Origin: Sulfuricurvum sp.
GTDB lineage: Bacteria > Campylobacterota > Campylobacteria > Campylobacterales > Sulfurimonadaceae
Direction of reading: 5' to 3'
Length of the DNA stretch: 64,000 bases
Assembly (NCBI RefSeq): GCF_028713855.1
Contig: NZ_JAQTNN010000001.1
Coordinates: 336,696 to 400,695, forward strand
Shown: piece after piece, positions 7,788-15,499 of the stretch
Layout of the letters: each line of letters begins with the position of its first letter
Position numbering within the stretch: the first letter of the stretch is position 1
Notes under the pieces: generated by a model
What the model was told of the DNA's origin: nothing
Database searches by the model: none
Seen by the model: the letters and a program-made list of their open reading frames with translations, nothing else
Position numbers and translations under genes: made by a program

Positions 7788-8540
7788 TTAGTCCTCTACT
7801 TTAGTGGAAATATGGTACTTATTCGCATCAGTGTCTTCTAAGTCGATCGTGTAGGTACCATTGCCACCCATCGTTTCAAAAATCATCGTCGGATTTTGAC
7901 TGATCGCTGAGGTTAGCTCCATACTCGCCAGCAGTTCATTGCTGCTATGGAGTTCAAGATGTTTGATGTAAAAAGGATTGGTTCCAAACATTAACCCTGT
8001 TTCCATGGGATGAAAGATAGAAAATTTTATGAGATAGCCTTTCTCTTGACGGACGGTGTGGCTTTTGTGTTTGCCCAAAAGAGGGGCAAATTTTTTACTC
8101 TCCTCCGGTGTACTGGCTGAACATCCTCCACCAAAGCTTTTGATGTTTGCACTGCCGATATGCCATAACCCGTTTGCATCCTCAACGAGTACCCGAATCG
8201 GTGTTTCTTGGGCAACACGGATACTAAAAGAGAATATGGCTTTGAGATTTAAAAGTTTTATATCCATAATTTCCGGAATAAGGTTTAAATCGGCGAATAC
8301 AATCATTCTTTTTGCATCTTTAATTTTGGAAGCATCTATAGATATGGGCACGTGAGCCGGATTGTCTGCAAATTTCGGGACATTTACTGTGATGTTTATA
8401 TCATCAAATGTGTAGTTTGTACTATGAAGTGTTTTTTGGAGCAGATCGTCAAAGGTTGGAGAATAAATCGGATTTTTTGCTTGTATATTTGCACTGAACA
8501 GGAGAAAAATGAGGAGATATTTATAGGGGTTTGAGGACAT
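7788..8540 (-). CDS. Quinoprotein-dehydrogenase-associated fused SoxYZ-like carrier
   Basis: The start chosen is the ATG at 8540, which has an AGGA ribosome-binding site and opens a signal peptide ending near SANIQA. The longer frame to 8627 would overlap the upstream gene. The product is 250 residues and periplasmic. An N-terminal SoxY-like part ends in SFGGGCSA, recalling the GGCGG carrier-cysteine tail of SoxY, and a C-terminal SoxZ-like part follows. Fused SoxYZ-like proteins are a known companion family of PQQ alcohol dehydrogenase clusters, although their role there is unsettled. It is the third gene of the pedF operon. No soxXAB genes are nearby, so thiosulfate oxidation is unlikely. 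Confidence 0.83.
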   Translation of the reverse strand: MSSNPYKYLLIFLLFSANIQAKNPIYSPTFDDLLQKTLHSTNYTFDDINITVNVPKFADNPAHVPISIDASKIKDAKRMIVFADLNLIPEIMDIKLLNLKAIFSFSIRVAQETPIRVLVEDANGLWHIGSANIKSFGGGCSASTPEESKKFAPLLGKHKSHTVRQEKGYLIKFSIFHPMETGLMFGTNPFYIKHLELHSSNELLASMELTSAISQNPTMIFETMGGNGTYTIDLEDTDANKYHISTKVED

Positions 8541-8550
8541 GAATTTTCCT

Positions 8551-9417
8551 TTAAGGTCCGTAAGAAATGGGTTTGGAATAGGTAACATGATAGGAATCGA
8601 ATATTTTTTGAAGGGTATTGTTTTCATACAGTTTTGTAATGACGTCGTCGATGTGATAGCTTAATTCACGAGCATCTGTTCGAGTTGCCAACCCTATATC
8701 CCAAATCGATTTGATTCCCAAAACCTCATTGGTCATATAATATTTATCCTGATTATTGTTGTAGTCAAGCAAAAACTCTAATTGAGATTTCAATCCTGCT
8801 AGGGCATCGATTTTCCCGGCTTTAAAATCTTTGACAGCATCTTGGAAGTTAGCGTAGCGTTTAACATTTTTTCTGAGTAATCCTCCGGTATTCATGGAGA
8901 GATGTTTATCCGGAAGGGTATCTAGTTCCACCCCTATGGTGTTATAGGCAAATACGCCCAACGTGTTAACCGTCGGTAAGATATCTTTATGGGTAACGAT
9001 AACCCATTTTTCTGCATGATACGGTGATTTTATGACCACCATATCGGTTCGGAGTGCACCGGTGCTGACATCGGTCTCTCGCATATAATTATAATCATAT
9101 GGAATTCTGAGCATGACATCCGCACGGGTTTTATGGACAGGATTTCCTTTCCATACTACATTTCTAAGATCACCATCCATATCTTCACCCGAATCGGTAA
9201 AGTACCATTTTGGCTTAACATTGAGGGATTCAGCAATATGTTTGCCGATCTCAACATCAATTCCTTTGGCTTCACCGTCTTCTATATACGAGTATGGCGG
9301 AAAGTCATTGTAAAGAGCAATGACGATTTCCCCACTGGCTTGTATATCCTCAATACTCCGTGCATAAGAGCACAGAGATATAAGTAGTAGAGTAATGATG
9401 ATCGTTAGAAATTTCAT
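8551..9417 (-). CDS. XoxJ/MoxJ-like periplasmic binding protein
   Basis: This 288-residue protein has a Sec signal peptide (MKFLTIIITLLLISLCSYA) and a family-3 solute-binding fold. It opens with the GEIVIALYNDFPPYSY region typical of amino-acid-binding-like proteins. It matches the quinoprotein-dehydrogenase-associated putative substrate-binding family (MoxJ/XoxJ), members of which are thought to help activate or assemble methanol-type dehydrogenases rather than import solutes. It lies 3 bases after pedF and 10 bases before the SoxYZ-like gene, and no cognate permease is adjacent, which fits an assembly role. Confidence 0.85.
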   Translation of the reverse strand: MKFLTIIITLLLISLCSYARSIEDIQASGEIVIALYNDFPPYSYIEDGEAKGIDVEIGKHIAESLNVKPKWYFTDSGEDMDGDLRNVVWKGNPVHKTRADVMLRIPYDYNYMRETDVSTGALRTDMVVIKSPYHAEKWVIVTHKDILPTVNTLGVFAYNTIGVELDTLPDKHLSMNTGGLLRKNVKRYANFQDAVKDFKAGKIDALAGLKSQLEFLLDYNNNQDKYYMTNEVLGIKSIWDIGLATRTDARELSYHIDDVITKLYENNTLQKIFDSYHVTYSKPISYGP

Positions 9418-9420
9418 TAT

Positions 9421-9834
9421 TTAATGGTCGATTTTAACTGAAAACAAATAAGCGCGGATTGCCCACATCGCTTCTTGATTAATGATTCCTTCGAATTTAG
9501 GCATATAGACATTACCGTTACGTACTGCTCCGCCACGGATTCTCTCCATAAACCATGCGTCTCCCTCTACGCCCGGGTCAAGATAGCGAAGATCCGGCGC
9601 GACACCGCCTGATACAACGTCCAATCCATGACAACGGGCACAGTTTTCGGCATACGCATGTTTACCGATCTCAATCGCTGTTTCATTTCCGACATACGGA
9701 TTTTTCTCCAACCAATCTTTTCCTAGAGGTGCCAAACCTTTAGTATCTACCGGTTGAGGGGTTACGTTTCCGTGACTCAATAATAATGTTGCTGATAGCA
9801 ATGCTATCACTCCAAGCGTATGAGATGTTTTCAT
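9421..9834 (-). CDS. pedF: Cytochrome c of the quinoprotein alcohol dehydrogenase (PedF type)
   Basis: This 137-residue periplasmic monohaem cytochrome c has a signal peptide ending near LLLSHG. Haem attaches at CARCH (Cys65, Cys68, His69), and a likely distal Met lies at VYMPKF (Met111). PedF/c550-type cytochromes accept electrons from PQQ-dependent ethanol dehydrogenases and pass them to a terminal oxidase. It is the first gene of a three-gene operon whose regulon-type promoter is divergent from the NitT/TauT-like ABC operon. The electron-acceptor role is known for the family; pairing with the dehydrogenase at 17117 is inferred from shared promoter boxes. Confidence 0.88.
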   Translation of the reverse strand: MKTSHTLGVIALLSATLLLSHGNVTPQPVDTKGLAPLGKDWLEKNPYVGNETAIEIGKHAYAENCARCHGLDVVSGGVAPDLRYLDPGVEGDAWFMERIRGGAVRNGNVYMPKFEGIINQEAMWAIRAYLFSVKIDH

Positions 9835-9867
9835 ACTAACTCCTTTTCTGATGTTTGTGATTTGGAA

Positions 9868-9899
9868 ATTATAAAGTATGAAAATAGCCTGATAATAGC
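9868..9899 (-). promoter_or_regulatory. GCTAT-box promoter of the pedF operon
   Basis: On the minus strand, GCTAT half-sites start 11 bp apart (plus-strand ATAGC at 9895-9899 and 9884-9888). A perfect TATAAT (9873-9868) starts 15 bp after the proximal half-site starts. It is 21 bp from the divergent box at 9921. Confidence 0.78.
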
Positions 9900-9920
9900 G
9901 TTTAAAAGGAAATTTTTACC

Positions 9921-9952
9921 GCTATATTCAAGCTATAAATCTGTACTAAAAT
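9921..9952 (+). promoter_or_regulatory. GCTAT-box promoter of the NitT/TauT-like ABC operon
   Basis: GCTAT half-sites lie at 9921-9925 and 9932-9936, and TAAAAT lies at 9947-9952, again with 11-bp and 15-bp spacing. Confidence 0.73.
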
Positions 9953-9987
9953 GATTTGGAAATATTATAGATGTAGGAGAATTATTT

Positions 9988-10956
9988 ATGAAAATTTTTG
10001 CTTTGCTGTTGCTCTCTTTATCTCTATTATATGGAAGCAACAATCAACTGAATGTGGGAGTGTTGGCGTATGGAACCGTCAACTGGGAATTGATGACTAT
10101 AAAGTCACTAGGACTGGATAAGAAGTATGGATTTGATCTTGAGATAAAAGAACTGGCATCTAAAGATGGCGTTGCTGTCGCTTTTCAAGCTGATAGCGTC
10201 GATGTTATCGTTAACGACTGGGTTTGGGTCAACCGACAAAACTACCCTAATTTCTCACTCTATTTCTATCCTTATTCCACAGGAACCGGAGGGATTTATA
10301 CCAATAATCCCCGTTATCGTACTCTTGGTGATTTAAAAGGTAAAAAACTGGGTGTTGCCGGAGGGGCGATGGATAAAAGCTGGTTGCTCTACAGAGCGTA
10401 TGCGCAACAAAAACTTGGGATTGATTTGTCCGGCTATGCAGAGATCGTCTTTGCCGCACCTCCGATTTTGAACGCTAAATTATCGGATGGCAGTTTAGAT
10501 GCGGTACTTAATTTTTGGCACTACAATGTACTGTTGGATGAAAAAGGGATGACCCCCATATCCTCTGTTCGGGAGGTTTTAGGAAGCTTCGGTATTAACA
10601 ATCCAGATATCCCCTTTACCGGATGGGTATTTAAGCGTTCATTTGCGGCAGAGAATAAAAATGTGATCAATGGTTTTTTACAAGCATCACAAGAAGCGAA
10701 TAAAATACTTAAACACAATGATGCGGTATGGGATACGTTAAGACCACATATGCATGTCAAAGACGATGTGGCTTTTGAAGCGTTAAAAAAAGGGTATCGT
10801 GACGGAATTCCCGATAAGTTCACCCAAGATGAGATAAAAGGAATTGAGAAAATATATACCATTTTAGAAAAAACCGGCGGTAAAAGTCTCGTCGGTGAGT
10901 CCAAACAGTTTAATAAAACGATGTTTTGGCCTTATACACCTAATACTGCGCGGTAA
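9988..10956 (+). CDS. ABC transporter substrate-binding protein (NitT/TauT/SsuA-like)
   Basis: This 322-residue periplasmic binding protein has a short signal peptide (MKIFALLLLSLSLLYG). It shows the type-2 periplasmic-binding pattern of the nitrate/sulfonate/taurine family, including VAFQADSVDVIV and LGDLKGKKLGVAGG. The true ligand is unknown. It heads a four-gene operon with permease, ATPase and a DUF411 protein, under the same promoter box as the quinoprotein genes. This suggests it imports something the alcohol oxidation system needs, such as a metal complex, cofactor precursor or sulfonated substrate. Sulfonate or nitrate utilisation genes are absent nearby. Confidence 0.85.
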   Translation: MKIFALLLLSLSLLYGSNNQLNVGVLAYGTVNWELMTIKSLGLDKKYGFDLEIKELASKDGVAVAFQADSVDVIVNDWVWVNRQNYPNFSLYFYPYSTGTGGIYTNNPRYRTLGDLKGKKLGVAGGAMDKSWLLYRAYAQQKLGIDLSGYAEIVFAAPPILNAKLSDGSLDAVLNFWHYNVLLDEKGMTPISSVREVLGSFGINNPDIPFTGWVFKRSFAAENKNVINGFLQASQEANKILKHNDAVWDTLRPHMHVKDDVAFEALKKGYRDGIPDKFTQDEIKGIEKIYTILEKTGGKSLVGESKQFNKTMFWPYTPNTAR

Positions 10957-10961
10957 TAGTG

Positions 10962-11702
10962 ATGCTCAATCTTCTTTATCTGCGTATGGGGTCTGTTTTA
11001 GTCTTGATTACACTTTGGCATATAACAGCATTGCTTGCTGATTCTCCTATGTTTCCATTGCCGTTAAATGTGTTGAATAGCTTCATGGAGCACATTTCAA
11101 ACGGAGAGCTTCTGCATCATTTGGGTATTACGTTATATCGTGTCACTATGATTTTTCTCATTGCCATGCCTTTGGGGATCGCTTTTGGTCTGCTGATGGG
11201 TAACTTCAAAAAAATCGATGCAGCATTAGATACACTCTTAGTATTGGGGCTTAATATGCCCGCACTTGTGGTTATTATGCTGTGCTATATCTGGTTTGGA
11301 CTGAGCGACGTCGCAGCGATCTTAGCCGTCGTTATCAACAAAGTACCAACCGTTATCGTCAATATCAGAGAAGGGGTCAAAGCCATCGATAAAAAACTGA
11401 TCGAAGTAGCCTACATCTATAAAGTATCACGATACAAGATGCTATTTACCTTCTATATCCCGCAACTCTACCCTTATATTATTGCAAGTGCGAGAAACGG
11501 TCTTTCGTTGATCTGGAAAATTGTCCTTGTTGTAGAGTTGTTGGGAAGAAGCGATGGAATTGGATTCCAACTTTCCATGTTTTTCCAGTTTTTTGATATC
11601 ACTTCGATATTGGCCTATTCATTTTCTTTCATTGTTATCATAATTTTGATTGAAAACTTTATTTTCAGACCTATTGATACACAACTATCGAAGTGGAGAT
11701 AA
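10962..11702 (+). CDS. ABC transporter permease (NitT/TauT-like)
   Basis: This inner-membrane permease of 246 residues has about six hydrophobic segments and a BPD-type loop (near VIVNIREGVKAIDKKLIEVA) that docks the ATPase. The ATG at 10962 is preferred; a GTG directly before it at 10959 could add one residue. It follows the binding-protein gene by 5 bases, and its end is just before the ATPase start. It resembles SsuC/TauC permeases. Substrate unknown. Confidence 0.88.
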   Translation: MLNLLYLRMGSVLVLITLWHITALLADSPMFPLPLNVLNSFMEHISNGELLHHLGITLYRVTMIFLIAMPLGIAFGLLMGNFKKIDAALDTLLVLGLNMPALVVIMLCYIWFGLSDVAAILAVVINKVPTVIVNIREGVKAIDKKLIEVAYIYKVSRYKMLFTFYIPQLYPYIIASARNGLSLIWKIVLVVELLGRSDGIGFQLSMFFQFFDITSILAYSFSFIVIIILIENFIFRPIDTQLSKWR

Positions 11703-11703
11703 T

Positions 11704-12408
11704 ATGCTGCACATTGATATCAGAAGTAAAAAGTATGCTGATCAAAATATACTTAAAAACATTCATTTTAGTCTCAAAGAAGGGGTATTCCTCTCTATTA
11801 TCGGCCCCTCCGGATGCGGCAAAACGACGCTGCTACGGCTTATCTCCTCTCTGGATAGCGATTTTGAGGGGTCGATCGATATCGAGACAAATTCCATCGG
11901 GATGATGTTTCAAGAGCCCAGACTTTTACCGTGGCTTACTGTCAGGGAAAATATCGCCGTTGTGGATAAAATCGGCGATCCGGAGGCAGTAGTTAAACTT
12001 TTGCGTATGGTGGGACTGGAACACACGCTGGATACTTACCCTAAAAATCTCTCCGGCGGAATGGCACGAAGAGTATCGCTTGTGAGAGCTTTTATCAACC
12101 GTCCCAAACTTATTTTGCTGGATGAGCCGTTTGTCTCTCTGGATAAACCTACTGCACTTGCTCTTCAAAATGATTTGATGCTCTTTTGCAAAAGTTTCAA
12201 TCCTGCAGTGATATTGGTTACACACGATCTCGATGAGGCTATTGCCCTTTCTCAAAAAATACTCTTTTTAGGAGGAGAAGTAACTGGAGAAATCATAACG
12301 CATGTCAATGATCATTACGGCTTTGATTCTCTTGAGCCGACACAAGTACTAACGATAAAAGAGAAAATTTTATCTCTGTATCCCAATATTTTAGAAGGAA
12401 AATTATGA
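11704..12408 (+). CDS. ABC transporter ATP-binding protein (NitT/TauT-like)
   Basis: The start is the ATG at 11704, one base after the permease stop, with GGAG upstream; an in-frame ATG at 11650 lies inside the permease gene and is rejected. The 234-residue ATPase shows Walker A (GPSGCGKTT), the Q-loop (MMFQEPRLLPW), the signature LSGGM, Walker B (LILLDEPFVSLD) and the H-loop (VTHDLDEA), so it should be active. It energises import through the preceding permease. Its stop overlaps the DUF411 gene start by 4 bases. Confidence 0.92.
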   Translation: MLHIDIRSKKYADQNILKNIHFSLKEGVFLSIIGPSGCGKTTLLRLISSLDSDFEGSIDIETNSIGMMFQEPRLLPWLTVRENIAVVDKIGDPEAVVKLLRMVGLEHTLDTYPKNLSGGMARRVSLVRAFINRPKLILLDEPFVSLDKPTALALQNDLMLFCKSFNPAVILVTHDLDEAIALSQKILFLGGEVTGEIITHVNDHYGFDSLEPTQVLTIKEKILSLYPNILEGKL

Positions 12409-12803
12409 AAAAAACACTCCTACTCCTCTCAATGCTTTCATTAGCAGATGCGGAAGATCTCAAAATGCAAATTTATAAACCTGTCACAAGTTCGTGTCCG
12501 GCATCATGGGTGTCAGATGTAGAGCTGACAATCGCAAAGCCGGAGATTACGTCTCTCACCGATGTAAAAAGTCTCAAAAGCAGTATCGGTATTCCGCGAG
12601 AACTTTATTCGTGCAACACCTCTATTTTGGGTGATTATGTTTTTGAGGGCAATGTTCCTCCTGCGGCTATTAAAAAGTTTATGAATGAAAAACCCGCAGG
12701 CGCAATCGGACTCAGCCTCCCTGCCAGCCAAAATGATGAGGCGGTAAAAAAGGTCTATATTATGTATGGTGACAAGACGTATAAGCTGTATGGAACCTAT
12801 TGA
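12405..12803 (+). CDS. DUF411-like periplasmic protein
   Basis: This 132-residue secreted protein has a signal peptide (MKKTLLLLSMLSLADA). It resembles DUF411 proteins: a Cys-containing start (SSCPASWVSDVE), a central SSIGIPRELYSCNTSILGDYVFEGNVPPAAIKKFM block and the AIGLSLPA region. Classical DUF411 members have a CxxC-like pair at the start, and here only one Cys remains. DUF411 genes are often near copper or other metal functions, which hints that the ABC system handles a metal. It is the last gene of the ABC operon and overlaps the convergent DUF302 gene by 7 bases. Confidence 0.7.
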   Translation: MKKTLLLLSMLSLADAEDLKMQIYKPVTSSCPASWVSDVELTIAKPEITSLTDVKSLKSSIGIPRELYSCNTSILGDYVFEGNVPPAAIKKFMNEKPAGAIGLSLPASQNDEAVKKVYIMYGDKTYKLYGTY

Positions 12804-13267
12804 TCCAAACCGGATGAAATGATATGCTCGATCATTTCATCCACTTTTTTCGGATCCGCTTGATCACTTAGTTTCGGTGTTTTTAGAAAAGAGACTGTAA
12901 CCTCCGAGCTATCTTTCGACTGAAAAATAACCAGCTTCAATGGGCAGTAGAGCAAAGTATCAATACTTTTATCCACCATCTGATAACTTACAGAGGGTTT
13001 ACAAAAACCTATGCTGATTGCATTTTGCAGAAGCGGTTGTTTTTCTAAACTTTTGGATACTGCTTCTAAGGCTTTTGCTATATTTAACTCAAATACGATG
13101 TTAAATGCATTGACTTGCAACTCATTGCTAATGCGTAATTGCACCTCATCAAACGATCTGTCGCTAACTCTATAGGAGATATATTCAGCTGTCTCCATGC
13201 GAATAGTCTTGGCATGGAGGACTCCTGTAAAAAAGAGACAGAGCAAAAAGATTATTTTCGTTTGCAT
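12797..13267 (-). CDS. DUF302-domain periplasmic protein
   Basis: This 156-residue secreted protein has a signal peptide ending near GVLHA. Its body fits DUF302: a short helix-strand region including NIVFELNIAKALE, then GFCKPSVSYQMV and a CPLKLVIFQ strand. The biochemical role of DUF302 is unknown; members occur near redox and metal genes. Its start overlaps the end of the PedA1-like gene by 16 bases, so the two are co-transcribed from the box at 14446. Its 3' end is reused as a terminator for the opposite operon. Confidence 0.7.
   Translation of the reverse strand: MQTKIIFLLCLFFTGVLHAKTIRMETAEYISYRVSDRSFDEVQLRISNELQVNAFNIVFELNIAKALEAVSKSLEKQPLLQNAISIGFCKPSVSYQMVDKSIDTLLYCPLKLVIFQSKDSSEVTVSFLKTPKLSDQADPKKVDEMIEHIISSGLDQ
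12812..12850 (+). terminator. Terminator of the ABC operon, inside the convergent DUF302 coding sequence
   Basis: A perfect 12-bp stem, GGATGAAATGAT (12812-12823) with ATCATTTCATCC (12831-12842), has a 7-base loop and is followed by ACTTTTTT. It lies 8 bases after the DUF411 stop but inside the last codons of the opposing gene, so those codons also serve as a terminator. Confidence 0.85.
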
Positions 13268-14415
13268 TTCATCTCTGATGCTGCGATACCCAGCGTATCT
13301 AAATCGGTTACCGGATCTAAAAAACCTACTTGCGGTGAGGTGGAGATCAGTGCATTTGGCTGAACCAGTGAAATCGGCATTCTCAGCTGACCGTTGTAGC
13401 TTCGGTAAGAGAGTTGTCGTCCCATGTAGGCTGCCAATTCAAACTCGTTTGAGCGGATATAGGCAATATTTGTTTTGACGTCACTCGTATTGGTATGCAT
13501 GATAGAGGTTACAATCGTACGAACCGCAACCCAAGCCGCAAAGTCTTCCGATTCCATACCTCGTGATGCATATTTTTCAAAGCGATCCTGCATCTGCGCC
13601 GCACCCCACTGCTCGATACTTTTATGCCATTCTACGGGAGTAAGACCTTGGGTTCCGGCGACAGGACGCGGGAGCCATGAATTAAAATAGACAACCTCTC
13701 CAAAATCTCCGTAATAATCGGCCGTTACAATCACATCATAATCTTCGCCTTGTGTAAATGCCGGAAGTTCATCTTCTGCTTTTCTGCGAATATCACTGTT
13801 ATTGTCCCACACTTTTTCTTTTACGATTTTGGCACCGAATTTTTTGGCGGCTCTTTTAATTGCATAGACTATATTTTTGTCTTTAATTGTTTGTCCTTCG
13901 ATTATAAATATTTTTTTGAAATTACGTTTCACCAAAAACTGCATCAACCCGTCATAAAGCATCGTATCATCCGCCATAGTATGCAAAAGATTCGAATTGC
14001 AGTAGACCATTCTCAGTCGAGGATTGCTCAAACCGGCATTGATCAATAAAACATTTTTACTTTTAGGATTGTTGAGAAGTTTGACGAAAAGGGGATATTG
14101 AACATTTAAGATTGCATAACGCCCACCTTTGTCTACATAACGTTCAAAAGCTTTTAACAAGGCTGTTTCATTCTCTGAAACTTCCGTTTGCAAGGTGTAA
14201 TGCTGATTCATAAACTGAGCTGTTTTTTCACTGTCTTCTACCGCTATTTTTGCCCCTTGCAGACCCAGATCAGCGGGCCTTTCTATGACATTTGAGAGGA
14301 CAGGAGGATGCTTTACTTTTTGGTCTAAATAGAGGATTTTCACTGATATATCCGCAGCATTGAGTGAAAGGGTCCAAAGCAGTGTCGTTATCAATAATCG
14401 TAATACAGTATGCAT
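13252..14415 (-). CDS. pedA1: PQQ-dehydrogenase-system ABC binding protein (PedA1 type)
   Basis: This 387-residue periplasmic protein has a signal peptide (MHTVLRLLITTLLWTLSLNA) and a Leu/Ile/Val-type binding-protein fold. Characteristic segments include ADLGLQGAKIAVEDSE and VTADYYGDFGEVVYFNSWLPRPVAGTQ. It fits the ABC substrate-binding family tied to PQQ alcohol dehydrogenase clusters. In Pseudomonas putida the PedA1A2BC system has been linked to growth with lanthanides. Here it is transcribed divergently from pedA2-B-C, from a promoter whose box overlaps the opposing one. The lanthanide role in this organism is inference. Confidence 0.85.
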   Translation of the reverse strand: MHTVLRLLITTLLWTLSLNAADISVKILYLDQKVKHPPVLSNVIERPADLGLQGAKIAVEDSEKTAQFMNQHYTLQTEVSENETALLKAFERYVDKGGRYAILNVQYPLFVKLLNNPKSKNVLLINAGLSNPRLRMVYCNSNLLHTMADDTMLYDGLMQFLVKRNFKKIFIIEGQTIKDKNIVYAIKRAAKKFGAKIVKEKVWDNNSDIRRKAEDELPAFTQGEDYDVIVTADYYGDFGEVVYFNSWLPRPVAGTQGLTPVEWHKSIEQWGAAQMQDRFEKYASRGMESEDFAAWVAVRTIVTSIMHTNTSDVKTNIAYIRSNEFELAAYMGRQLSYRSYNGQLRMPISLVQPNALISTSPQVGFLDPVTDLDTLGIAASEMKCKRK

Positions 14416-14445
14416 GTCTTTTCCTGTTAAAAGGGGGTGAAGAGA

Positions 14446-14477
14446 ATTATAGGAAAAGTAAATAGCGTGTATATAGC
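14446..14477 (-). promoter_or_regulatory. GCTAT-box promoter of pedA1
   Basis: Minus-strand GCTAT half-sites (plus ATAGC at 14473-14477 and 14462-14466) are 11 bp apart, and a perfect TATAAT (14451-14446) starts 15 bp after the proximal half-site starts. Its distal half-site overlaps that of the divergent pedA2 promoter within the sequence ATAGCTAT. Confidence 0.8.
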
Positions 14478-14507
14478 TATTTTCGAGCTATATACTTTTT
14501 GTATAAT
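14476..14507 (+). promoter_or_regulatory. GCTAT-box promoter of pedA2-pedB-pedC
   Basis: GCTAT half-sites lie at 14476-14480 and 14487-14491, and a perfect TATAAT lies at 14502-14507. The overlap of the two distal half-sites means occupancy of one promoter may affect the other. Confidence 0.8.
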
Positions 14508-14535
14508 TTTTTCAATTCACGCATAAGGAATTTTT

Positions 14536-15498
14536 ATGAAAAGAACAGTACTCTCTGCAGCTTTATTAGTGAGTGCATTAGCTCAAGCGGATACGGTTTT
14601 TATATCCAATGAAAAAGATAATACTATCTCTGTTATTGATTCAAAAACTCAGAAAGTAACCGATACGATACGTGTCGGACAAAGACCGCGCGGAATAGTC
14701 CTCGATAAGTCCAAAACCCAGCTGTATGTGTGTGCAAGTGATGATGATACGGTACAAATTTTAGATTTAAAAAGTAAGAAGATAATCGCAAATCTCCCAT
14801 CAGGAGAAGATCCGGAACAGTTTGCACTGCATCCGGAGGGACGAGAGCTTTATATTGCTAACGAAAACAATGCGATGGTGACTGTAGTCGATACGCAAAA
14901 GAGAAGTGTATTGAAACAGATTCCTGTGGGGTTGGAACCTGAAGGTATGGCGGTAAGCCCTGATGGAAAACTTGCTATCGCTACAACGGAAACATCCAAT
15001 TTCCTCCACTGGATTGACACCAAAACCAAAAAAATCGTACATACGACACTTGTCGACCAAAGACCAAGACATATAGAATTTACTAAAAGCGGTGATAAAG
15101 TTTGGGCATCTTCTGAAATAGGAGGAACCGTCATGGTGGTTGATACCGCTACGAAAAAGGCTATTGCGAAAATAAACTTTAAAATACCGGGTATATTTAA
15201 AGACCAGATTCAACCTGTCGGAATCAAACTTACCAGTGATGGAAAATACGCTTTTGTCGCACTGGGACCTGCAAATCATGTTGCTGTCATTGATACTGCA
15301 ACCTACAAAGTTATTAAATACCTTTTGGTCGGTAAACGAGTATGGCAACTGGCGTTTGCCGAGAATGAACAACAGCTTTACACTACCAACGGCGTTAGCG
15401 GCGATGTCTCCATAATCGATGTTAATGAACTTAAAGTGCTCAAAAGTATCAAAGTCGGCCGTTATCCTTGGGGCGTAGCGGTTATTCCGACGAACTAA
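14536..15498 (+). CDS. pedA2: PQQ-system YVTN beta-propeller protein (PedA2 type)
   Basis: This 320-residue periplasmic protein starts with a signal peptide (MKRTVLSAALLVSALAQA). It is built of about seven repeats of the YVTN type, seen as recurring units such as DTVFISNEKDNTISVID, ELYIANENNAMVTVVD and QLYTTNGVSGDVSIID. It matches the beta-propeller component associated with PQQ-dependent alcohol catabolism ABC systems. The propeller might present a ligand or contact the dehydrogenase; no catalytic motif is visible. It lies one base upstream of pedB. Confidence 0.88.
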   Translation: MKRTVLSAALLVSALAQADTVFISNEKDNTISVIDSKTQKVTDTIRVGQRPRGIVLDKSKTQLYVCASDDDTVQILDLKSKKIIANLPSGEDPEQFALHPEGRELYIANENNAMVTVVDTQKRSVLKQIPVGLEPEGMAVSPDGKLAIATTETSNFLHWIDTKTKKIVHTTLVDQRPRHIEFTKSGDKVWASSEIGGTVMVVDTATKKAIAKINFKIPGIFKDQIQPVGIKLTSDGKYAFVALGPANHVAVIDTATYKVIKYLLVGKRVWQLAFAENEQQLYTTNGVSGDVSIIDVNELKVLKSIKVGRYPWGVAVIPTN

Positions 15499-15499
15499 G

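Noticed and set aside
7788-8540. Thiosulfate oxidation (Sox) function for the SoxYZ-like gene
   Set aside because: No soxXAB or soxCD genes are nearby, the protein is the fused type found with quinoprotein dehydrogenases, and it sits in the pedF operon.
9875-9880. CATACT (minus strand) as the -10 of the pedF promoter
   Set aside because: It is 8 bp from the proximal half-site. The perfect TATAAT at 9873-9868 gives the same 15-bp spacing as every other box.
14800-15372. 190-codon minus-strand open frame opposite pedA2
   Set aside because: It is fully antisense to a clear beta-propeller gene, lacks a ribosome-binding site and a recognisable family, and is explained by codon bias of the true gene.
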